Program-made: the position numbers and the translations under genes
Assembly: GCA_018672285.1 (NCBI GenBank)
Contig: JABHGC010000246.1
Coordinates: 1-54,058 of the forward strand
DNA from: Methylococcales bacterium
GTDB lineage: Bacteria > Pseudomonadota > Gammaproteobacteria > JABHGC01
Reading direction: 5' to 3'
DNA: 54,058 bases
The notes under the pieces: generated by a model
Told to the model about the DNA's origin: nothing
Databases searched by the model: none
What the model saw: the letters and a program-made list of their open reading frames with translations, nothing else
Shown here: positions 9,281 through 17,307 of the stretch, one piece after another
Layout of the letters: each line of letters opens with the position of its first letter
How positions within the stretch are numbered: the stretch's first letter is position 1

Positions 9281-10342
9281 ATGAGCAAACTACCCATCTT
9301 CTTTTCAAGCCAAACACACTTTGAACAGCAGTTCACCGATGGCTTACAACAATTACTGCATAAGCCCAACTTAGGCAGCTATATTCTAGCCCTTGCCAAC
9401 AGCACCTTATCTGCCAATTTATTCGAATCACTACAACAGCCTCTAAAACACCAATTTGATCAATTTCAGGATATGCTCTTTGATGCGATGGCACAGGGAA
9501 CTGACCCACAAATCGCAGATGATGATTTGATGGTATTTTTAAAACTCGCGTTACTTGGTTTTGACAATTTAGGGCTCGCTGAACAACGCTCCGCAAAACA
9601 ATGGCAAATACACTTTAACCACCTCCGCGCCTTCAAACCCCAACGAATGACCACCCAAGCGGCTCCCCCGCTTGAAGTGCCCTTTAACAAACAAGGCTTT
9701 CATTTTGACAAACCCTTTTTAAAAAAAGAGGCGTTATGGGAGGGTGAGTGCCTGAATAAAAACATCAGTTTGTTTTACAACAAATACCCTTTTACTGACT
9801 TTCACTGTTTACTGATCCCAGAAAAAGAACAGCACCACCCCCAATACCTCACAGAAACATTGCACCATTATATTTTTCATTTAGTCGAACAGCTCAGCGC
9901 TCAGTTTGGACATGCCAAGCTTGGCTACAATGCAATGGGGGCTTTGGCATCAGTAAATCACTGTCATTTCCAACTCTGCCTCCCTCTTCACCCCTTTCCA
10001 ATAGAGTTAACGCATTGGAGCCACAATGGTGGCCAAACACCCTACCCCACCAAAGTTGAGCGTTTTACTAGCGCGACCTTAAGCTGGCAATACATCAGTG
10101 ACCTTCACAACAGTGAGCAAGCTTACAACCTGCTTTACACAACCGATGGCTGCTACATTATGCCCAGGAGGTCTCAAGGAACCTACCAAACAGTTAATTG
10201 GAGCAGTGGCTTCACTTGGTTTGAACTCTCCGGCGCAATGATCACCTTTAACCGCGCACACTACGACGAAATTTCAGCAACCGTCATAAAATCATCACTG
10301 CAAACGCTTGATTTATCGCAATCCCCCACCGTCAATCCGTAA
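9281..10342 (+). CDS. HIT-superfamily nucleotidyltransferase/phosphorylase-like protein
   Basis: NKYPFTDFHCLLIPE...GYNAMGALASVNHCHFQLCLP: HIT-like HxHxx variant of the HLHFQ type found in GDP-hexose phosphorylases. Confidence 0.55.
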   Translation: MSKLPIFFSSQTHFEQQFTDGLQQLLHKPNLGSYILALANSTLSANLFESLQQPLKHQFDQFQDMLFDAMAQGTDPQIADDDLMVFLKLALLGFDNLGLAEQRSAKQWQIHFNHLRAFKPQRMTTQAAPPLEVPFNKQGFHFDKPFLKKEALWEGECLNKNISLFYNKYPFTDFHCLLIPEKEQHHPQYLTETLHHYIFHLVEQLSAQFGHAKLGYNAMGALASVNHCHFQLCLPLHPFPIELTHWSHNGGQTPYPTKVERFTSATLSWQYISDLHNSEQAYNLLYTTDGCYIMPRRSQGTYQTVNWSSGFTWFELSGAMITFNRAHYDEISATVIKSSLQTLDLSQSPTVNP

Positions 10343-10526
10343 AAACCCAACCATTAGCATCTTAAGACATTGCAATTTACTGTCGCTTTTAGAATAATTA
10401 ATCTGCTGTCAAGCTAGGAAAATGCTAACTGGTTCACAGACCATAAAAATAAAGCATACCAACATAAACTTGGCACTTAGCCTGCATTAAGGACTATGCA
10501 GATTCGCTACAACTGGGTTAATAATC

Positions 10527-11780
10527 ATGGGTATTATGAAAACACAACAGCATCCGCTGGCTGAGCTAAGGAAAACTCCGCCTGATAAACTGGCAGCGCT
10601 CACTCGCAGCCTCGAGCCATTCAACGAATTCACTAACGATGAGATACAAGTACTGTCAACGTATCTGCATGGCTACTTAGCCATAGCGGATGACGAGATT
10701 AGCAGTACATCGGATATTTTACCGTTTTTTGCCTTCATTCAAGACGGCAGTATCAACATACTGCATGCAGATTCCAAGGAGTGCATTGCAACGTTAAAAA
10801 CAGGTGACTCTCTTGGCTGCTTACCTAGCCAAAACAGCCCACCGTTTCAATTCAATGCCGTTACCACAGAAATAACCACACTCATTATCATGCCGCACAG
10901 GCAGTTTTCACTATTAGAAAATGAGCATCCTCACTTGGCGGATATGCTGTACAAAGTGCTGGCTTACTCATTAAACACTCGGTTTGAAAAAATTGCCTTA
11001 ACACTCGACCAAAAAATGCACCAGCTACTAGAAGAGCGTACTCAGCTTAGTCGAGATTTAAATCAATACCAGCAAACTGCAGCCAATATTAGCGACGTAA
11101 GCCATGAACTGCGTTCTCCACTAACCGCCATCATTGGCTACGGTGAATTACTGGGGATGAACACAGAGCTAGATGCCGCACAAATGCTGTATATCAACAA
11201 TATTCAGCAAGCAAGCCAGGACTTACTCAACTTAGTCAACAACACACTAGATCAATCTAAAATCCAGTCTGGACAAATCGATTTCCACTGTGAAACGGTA
11301 GACATCACAATGCTGATAGAAGCCACAAAAGCCATTGTTTTCCCTGTTGCCCAAAAACGCAACATTCAACTTTGGGCAAGTGCGCCTAAGCACATGCCCA
11401 GTATCAACGGGGACTTTGGCAAGCTCAAACAAATCCTAGTCAACCATTTAAGTAACGCCTGTAAATTCACACAAGACGGGACAGTCACCCTCCTTGCAAA
11501 ACATTTACCCCAAAAAGCGCGGATGCAATTCACCATTACTGACTCAGGTATCGGTATGACAGAACAACAAATCAATCATATCTTTGAACCCTATCAGCAA
11601 GCAGATAGCAGCATATCAAACCGTTTTGGTGGAACAGGGCTAGGGTTAAGCATCAGCCAAAAACTTTGCGAACTCATGCAAGGAGAAATCCGAATACAAA
11701 GCACACCAGGCGTCGGAACCTCCTTTATCATTGAGATTCCTGATAACCTGGCGCATGTATTAGAACAAGGCAACCATTAA
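10527..11780 (+). CDS. Sensor histidine kinase with N-terminal cyclic-nucleotide-binding-like domain
   Basis: HisKA DVSHELRSPLTAIIGYGELL; HATPase NHLSNACKFT, DSGIGM, GGTGLGLSIS; N-terminal cNMP-like fold (IQDGSINIL..LKTGDSLG). Confidence 0.85.
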   Translation: MGIMKTQQHPLAELRKTPPDKLAALTRSLEPFNEFTNDEIQVLSTYLHGYLAIADDEISSTSDILPFFAFIQDGSINILHADSKECIATLKTGDSLGCLPSQNSPPFQFNAVTTEITTLIIMPHRQFSLLENEHPHLADMLYKVLAYSLNTRFEKIALTLDQKMHQLLEERTQLSRDLNQYQQTAANISDVSHELRSPLTAIIGYGELLGMNTELDAAQMLYINNIQQASQDLLNLVNNTLDQSKIQSGQIDFHCETVDITMLIEATKAIVFPVAQKRNIQLWASAPKHMPSINGDFGKLKQILVNHLSNACKFTQDGTVTLLAKHLPQKARMQFTITDSGIGMTEQQINHIFEPYQQADSSISNRFGGTGLGLSISQKLCELMQGEIRIQSTPGVGTSFIIEIPDNLAHVLEQGNH

Positions 11781-12604
11781 CTAGAAACGTCGGCTACCTG
11801 AGTACCTGCAATTTGATTTAATATAGAAAGAATATATTGCCCATCTGCAGGGTGTAGCGCATGCCCTAAGTCAGCTATGATGTAACCCGCATGCCCAGAC
11901 AAGGCAACAACGTTGTTCATATCTTGGCTGAAGTTAGGCACCATTTGGTCTCCTACCCGACGAATAATGGAATAGTAGTTGATTTCAGGGTGCTCCCTTG
12001 TATTCAACCAGAACAATAAATTTCCTGGATGAGGTGCAACAAGGTCTACAAACAAGCCTGAGCCTCGTCGAGTTAAGTGATAAGCATCATTGCTAAAAAT
12101 CTGCTGCACCATTGAGAATGGGAAACTTGTATCAGCATAATCCAACGCCTGTATGGCGCGAGGTGTCCCTAAATGTGGCGCCGCAATGGTGATGAGCGTT
12201 TTGATGTTATCCACCACCTTTTCAACCACCATTAAGCGTGCGACAACCCCGCCAGCAGAATGCCCTACTAAAATAATCTCTTCATCAGGGTGTAAAGCGG
12301 CGATCTGCTTCAACATTGGCCTCAAATGGTTTGCCTGAATAGCAACAGGTGACTCAGAGGGTAAGTTAACGAGATAGTAACGATTAGCGCTTTCGGTCGC
12401 GGTTATTTGTAGCAGTCGGCCTGGCACATACACACCTGCTCTCTGCCACCCTTCGCGCTGCAAGGTTGCTGTCACGCCACTATTATCCCAGGAAGACATA
12501 TTGGCTAAATACCCATGAACCAAAACCATGGTATCCGCTTGCACCACAGATATTTGCATCACAAGTAATGCTATAAAGGTAACTAATGTGCGTAAAATTT
12601 TCAT
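11777..12604 (-). CDS. Secreted alpha/beta hydrolase (lipase/esterase-like)
   Basis: Signal peptide; VHGYLANMSSW; LVGHSAGGVVARLM nucleophile elbow. Confidence 0.8.
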   Translation of the reverse strand: MKILRTLVTFIALLVMQISVVQADTMVLVHGYLANMSSWDNSGVTATLQREGWQRAGVYVPGRLLQITATESANRYYLVNLPSESPVAIQANHLRPMLKQIAALHPDEEIILVGHSAGGVVARLMVVEKVVDNIKTLITIAAPHLGTPRAIQALDYADTSFPFSMVQQIFSNDAYHLTRRGSGLFVDLVAPHPGNLLFWLNTREHPEINYYSIIRRVGDQMVPNFSQDMNNVVALSGHAGYIIADLGHALHPADGQYILSILNQIAGTQVADVSS

Positions 12605-12741
12605 GACATTTTCCTCCCAACTTAATCGAAAACAGAGCATACAAATGCCTGCTTAAGTTCAGCATAATACAAGGTAGCAAGGAAAAATTTGAGATCGATC
12701 AAGAACTCAAGGGTTAACCCTTAAACTCTTAGTGAAAATAG

Positions 12742-14160
12742 CTAGTCGTCGCCAGGTTTACTGACCAGATCAGAGACACGCTGCACAGTCAGCAAGTTTG
12801 TTGTCCCGGTTTTGCCAACTGGAACACCACAAACCACAACCGTTAAATCTTCTTTTTCTAACAAACCAGACTCAATCATTAACTGGCATGAACGGCGCAC
12901 CATCAACTCCATACGGCCATCATGTTTCGTCGGTAAAGCATAAACACCATAACAAAGGGACAAACGGCGAGCAACTTTCATTGTCGGTGTTGTGGCTAAA
13001 ATAGGCGACCCAGGCCGGTATCGGCTCATTCTTACAGCCGTTCGGCCACTAGAGGTTGGCACTAAAATACCACTAATATCCAAGTCACGAGAAGCTAACC
13101 AAGCACCGCGGCAAATAATTTCAGTGATTTTATTCTCAGCAGGCAAATCGCCTGCATACCTCTTCGAGGTTTCAGCTTCAGCAATACGCGCAATACGGCT
13201 CATGATCTGAACTGTTTCAACCGGGTAAGCACCCACACTGGTTTCACCAGATAGCATTAATGCATCTGTGCCTTCAAAAATGGCATTCGCCACATCAGAC
13301 GTTTCTGCACGAGTTGGCCTTGGGTTTTGGATCATTGACTCAAGCATTTCGGTTGCAACAATCACATTTCTACCTGCTGCCCGACTCTTCTCGATAATGC
13401 GTTTTTGTACGACAGGGACTTCTTCGGCTGAAATCTCAACGCCTAAATCACCACGAGCAATCATGATCGCATCAGAGGCTTCAATAATTTCATCTAAATT
13501 TTCAACCGCGTACTGGCTTTCAATTTTTGAAATAATCGCAACATCACCACCATGTTTTTCTATTTCACCACGAATGGCTTCAACATCATTAACATCATTA
13601 ACAAAGGAAGCGGCTAAAAAGTCCGCATCAACTGACACGGCAAATTCGATATCACGGATATCTTGTTCAGTTAAGAAGTCAATTGGCAACAGCACACCCG
13701 GGATATTAACCCCTTTTTTCGAGGTTAACTTGCCACCAACCATGATTCGGCAAATGATGTCATTGCCTTCTATTTTTTGTACTCGTACTTCAATTTGGCC
13801 GTCAGAAATTAATATGGCAGTATCTGTGGCAACCACTTCGGCTAACTTATCAAAATTAATCAAGATGGTGTCAGACGTGGTAAAGCCTTCCCCTGCGCGG
13901 ATGGTTACCATAGAGCCTGCAACCAGCAGAACGGGTGATTCAACAGCAGTTGTTCTAATCTCAGGACCGCGGGTATCAATCAGAATGGCCACTTTGTCCG
14001 TTAATTCACGAATTTTTGTGATAAACCCTCGAGCATCATCATGACTAGAATGACTCATATTGATACGAGCTACATTACACCCAGCAGCAAATATTCGTCT
14101 CAATACATCCATGTCCGCAGAACTCGGACCCATTGTCGCAATGATTTTTGTCTTCTTCAC
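12742..14160 (-). CDS. pyk: Pyruvate kinase
   Basis: KTKIIATMGPSS; AILIDTRGPEIRT; IMIARGDLGVE; VATEMLESMI. Confidence 0.97.
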   Translation of the reverse strand: MKKTKIIATMGPSSADMDVLRRIFAAGCNVARINMSHSSHDDARGFITKIRELTDKVAILIDTRGPEIRTTAVESPVLLVAGSMVTIRAGEGFTTSDTILINFDKLAEVVATDTAILISDGQIEVRVQKIEGNDIICRIMVGGKLTSKKGVNIPGVLLPIDFLTEQDIRDIEFAVSVDADFLAASFVNDVNDVEAIRGEIEKHGGDVAIISKIESQYAVENLDEIIEASDAIMIARGDLGVEISAEEVPVVQKRIIEKSRAAGRNVIVATEMLESMIQNPRPTRAETSDVANAIFEGTDALMLSGETSVGAYPVETVQIMSRIARIAEAETSKRYAGDLPAENKITEIICRGAWLASRDLDISGILVPTSSGRTAVRMSRYRPGSPILATTPTMKVARRLSLCYGVYALPTKHDGRMELMVRRSCQLMIESGLLEKEDLTVVVCGVPVGKTGTTNLLTVQRVSDLVSKPGDD

Positions 14161-14357
14161 AGGTTTCCTTTTAAAGGCAAGACTTCAAACCCCCTGATTT
14201 TATAAGGATGACTTACATTAATCAAGGAATGATAAGAGATAACAATTAGCCTAACAGATAATACTAAGACGATTGTGCCCGATGCCCAATAAACCTGCCC
14301 GGTCTCAACGTCAAGAAGGTAAGAAAAAGTCGAGACCTAAGCACACTCAGAACAGTT

Positions 14358-15728
14358 TTACGGGCTTGTAACAACCAGCACTTGGGCTTCAGCGTACCCC
14401 TTACCAGTGGCAGTCCCTAAAGACTTAACCTTATTTTTCAACCACTTGGAATTAGACCAATCACCCGTTAATTCCTTTGGAATAGCAAGCGGTACATCTG
14501 AAGCCACAACCCAAATAATGTCTTTCCCGTAAGGCTCAGAAACAATGATTTCATAATCCAAACCATCATCAGGTAAAATCAAAATTTTCCCACCTTCCAC
14601 AGGCTTAAGTGCTGCAGTTGATGCCGCGTTTGGATAGAGAACAACCGCATTACCATTAGAATCAAGGTCAAACAAATACAGGTAAGCCGTACGGTTCACT
14701 CGTAACAAAAATTGAATTTTTTCATTCGCTTTATATTCCGTCTCCCCTTCACCACGAGTCGTTGAAATATCAACGTCCAACCCATGAACCCCAACTTTTT
14801 GGCTCACCTCCATTTCACCTGCCGCTCTCAAATCTTTCGCTATTAAACTAGGCAGACTATTCAATGGCACATCCACATTTGCCGTAGACAGTTTCTTACC
14901 ACCATCATCGAGCAAATCAACACTCACCGTGACTGATTGACTCTCTAACTCGACTTGCCCTTTCAACTCACTTTGAGAATCAAGCAAGCTCACCATTAAA
15001 CCGGGTGCAGGCTTTGGCTTTTCAACCGTTTTTTTAGCAACAGGTCTAAACCCTCTTGTTCTGAAAGTAGAGATTGAGGTGCTTGCCAACACTTTTTGCG
15101 TATTCAAAGGCAGCAGTAAGTTACTTTTATCCACTGCATTCTTTAACCAGTGATTAAAGTATCGATGAGATGCCTTGCCCGCCACAGACCCATTCACTTG
15201 CAAAGGCCTTAAGTAGACATTGCGAGGCTGAGTTAACGCATCATTTAACCCTAAACGGTGTATCAAGGTTCTTGAAAAGGCATCCATATCGGGGATAAAG
15301 AGATTGCTAGTATAGGTTGACTTAGGCATCACTTTCGCATGTGTGATTAAGCGGCCACGCTTCCAGTTTTTCCAAGGGTTTGCAATAAAAGCAATGGTCA
15401 AATCACTGCCTTTTCGCTTCCAACGACAATGTACAACCCATGCTGTAGAAACAGAACTTGACGGATTAATTACATTAAACCCTTGTTTTTTAAGTTCTTT
15501 AATCACTTTATCCTTCAAGGTTAACGCAATAGGTAAACTGAGGTGGCTATCACCATCATAAAAGTCAGTTTCACTGACCAAAACACTATTCCCCGCCCTA
15601 TTCATTTTTTTATGCATGGCACTCACAACTTTTTCTGCCAACGCCTCTGTAGGCCCCGCCAGAACATTTGAAAAAGAAACCTGTAAAAACAACCCAAGCA
15701 TGAGCAGATATGAACTTCGTTGAAACAT
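14358..15728 (-). CDS. Secreted DUF4384-domain protein
   Basis: Signal peptide; YKANEKIQFLLRVNRTAYLYLFDLDSNGNAVVLYPN is the DUF4384 signature. Confidence 0.75.
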   Translation of the reverse strand: MFQRSSYLLMLGLFLQVSFSNVLAGPTEALAEKVVSAMHKKMNRAGNSVLVSETDFYDGDSHLSLPIALTLKDKVIKELKKQGFNVINPSSSVSTAWVVHCRWKRKGSDLTIAFIANPWKNWKRGRLITHAKVMPKSTYTSNLFIPDMDAFSRTLIHRLGLNDALTQPRNVYLRPLQVNGSVAGKASHRYFNHWLKNAVDKSNLLLPLNTQKVLASTSISTFRTRGFRPVAKKTVEKPKPAPGLMVSLLDSQSELKGQVELESQSVTVSVDLLDDGGKKLSTANVDVPLNSLPSLIAKDLRAAGEMEVSQKVGVHGLDVDISTTRGEGETEYKANEKIQFLLRVNRTAYLYLFDLDSNGNAVVLYPNAASTAALKPVEGGKILILPDDGLDYEIIVSEPYGKDIIWVVASDVPLAIPKELTGDWSNSKWLKNKVKSLGTATGKGYAEAQVLVVTSP

Positions 15729-15805
15729 ACTCAAATTCTCCCAGTAATAAGTGCATATATTTTACTAGATGCTAGCTGAACCTCACCAAAACTGACAGCC
15801 TTATC

Positions 15806-15835
15806 AAAAAAAGGCCGCACCGAGGTGCAGCCTTT
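15806..15835 (-). terminator. Rho-independent terminator (minus strand)
   Basis: Minus strand AAAGGCTGCACC TC GGTGCGGCCTTT (12 bp with one T-G wobble) followed by a T-run. Confidence 0.85.
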
Positions 15836-15867
15836 AAAGGGGATTGGGTTTAAAATGCAAAACTCAG

Positions 15868-16055
15868 CTAAGCAATATCTGAAAACTCATTTTCAACAAC
15901 CACTTGCAATAAATCTGACACCGTATTGATGTCCCTCATGTCCACGACTAAACCATCGAACATGTCCTCGATATCCTCAACCATGGCTTGCTGAGTCTCA
16001 TCGTCATTACCCCTCGCACTGAAGATAACTCGTCGTCACCTACTCGTATACACAT
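15868..16055 (-). pseudogene. Small acidic ORF apparently interrupted by a 1-nt frameshift
   Basis: SD GGGGGAAAGAGT then ATG; reads MCIRVGDDELSSVRG, then in another frame GNDDETQQAMVEDIEDMFDGLVVDMRDINTVSDLLQVVVENEFSDIA*; one extra G in the GGGG run restores a ~62 aa ORF. Confidence 0.5.
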
Positions 16056-16312
16056 ACTCTTTCCCCCTGAAAGGCGCCTAGCTTGAGAGTAAGACCACGA
16101 GTTGGAATAAAAATATTCTGTGATCAAGCGCACACAAAATACACATCCAAACTTTCTCAACCCAAGACTGTGACTGGCATCACGCTTTGACACTTACACC
16201 ATTACAGCATCTAATTTTACCCACTAAAGTTAAAGTCAACTAGACATTAACAAATACTCAACTATTATTACATTATGAATAGCTAGTACAGATAAACAAA
16301 GGAACATTTCGT

Positions 16313-16525
16313 ATGGAAAAGCCAATCAATATCATCAGCAAGCTTAATGAAGAAAACCAGGCTCTCAAACGAGAAATCAAACGATTAAAGTTGGTCAATG
16401 AGCTAAATATTGTTTTATTTCAAGATCATCAGCAGCAAAATGAAATTCAATTAACAGAAATACTGCACGACCAATCTGCACCGGATCTATCTGAGTTACC
16501 TGCTGCGGCTAACGATTACGCATAA
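16313..16525 (+). CDS. Small predicted coiled-coil protein
   Basis: 70 aa; SKLNEENQALKREIKRLKLVNELN heptad-like; immediately upstream of the FHA gene. Confidence 0.6.
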   Translation: MEKPINIISKLNEENQALKREIKRLKLVNELNIVLFQDHQQQNEIQLTEILHDQSAPDLSELPAAANDYA

Positions 16526-16563
16526 AACGACTACACTTACTGTATCCACAGTAAGGAGTTGGC

Positions 16564-17307
16564 ATGGCAACCATAAAGATATTTTTTAGAGATGAGACCA
16601 TTGATGAGGTTTCTCTCAATGAGGGCATCACAACCATAGGCCGAGATGTCAAAAATGATATCCAGGTAGACAACCTAAGTGCTTCTGGCCGCCACGCAGA
16701 AATTATTAATCACAATAGCATTTGCATGTTGACAGACCTTGACAGTACTAACGGTACTTTTGTTAACGGCAACCGCATCAATAAGCCACACAACCTGCAA
16801 GAAGGCGATATTATCGCCATTTCTAAACACACCTTAAAATTTTACGACACCAGCAGCAACAAACACTCTAAATCAAACCACGTTCCGCAAGAGCACCATA
16901 TTAGTGATGCCAGCGAAACAATGATGATGAATAAATCACAGCTTAGTAGCTTGCTTGGTGACCATAAAATTGAAGATGCCTCTAAAAAAGGCCAAGTAAT
17001 CACCTGGTTGGATTGGTCAGACAGTAAACATGCAACAGGTACCGTAGCACTTGGCAAAGGCCGGGTTATTTTTGGCAAAGGTGCCACTGCAGACATTCAA
17101 GCTGGTGGTTGGTTTGCGCCAAGAGTATCTGCCACCATCAGTTTTCAAGGGGAAAATTACATGATTACCCCTGAAAAACGAGGCAACGTTTATCTTAACG
17201 GTAAAAGCATCAACAAAGCAGAGCGGTTACGTCATGGCGACAACATCACCTGCCGTGGTGCCAGCAGCTCATTTTCAATTAAAGCCGTGGTTGAGCCAAC
17301 CTTCTAA
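16564..17307 (+). CDS. FHA-domain protein with two FHA-like segments
   Basis: ITTIGRDVKNDIQVDNLSASGRHAEI...LDSTNGTFVNG; second segment VIFGKGATADIQAGGWFAPRVSATIS...RGNVYLNGKSI. Confidence 0.88.
   Translation: MATIKIFFRDETIDEVSLNEGITTIGRDVKNDIQVDNLSASGRHAEIINHNSICMLTDLDSTNGTFVNGNRINKPHNLQEGDIIAISKHTLKFYDTSSNKHSKSNHVPQEHHISDASETMMMNKSQLSSLLGDHKIEDASKKGQVITWLDWSDSKHATGTVALGKGRVIFGKGATADIQAGGWFAPRVSATISFQGENYMITPEKRGNVYLNGKSINKAERLRHGDNITCRGASSSFSIKAVVEPTF

Noticed and set aside
13268-14044. 258 aa plus-strand ORF opposite pyk
   Set aside because: Fully antisense to a clear pyruvate kinase gene; Ser/Thr/Ile-rich composition typical of a shadow ORF.
15948-16193. 81 aa minus-strand ORF as a real protein
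   Set aside because: Its start and end do not look coding; the better explanation is the frameshifted small acidic ORF at 15868-16055.
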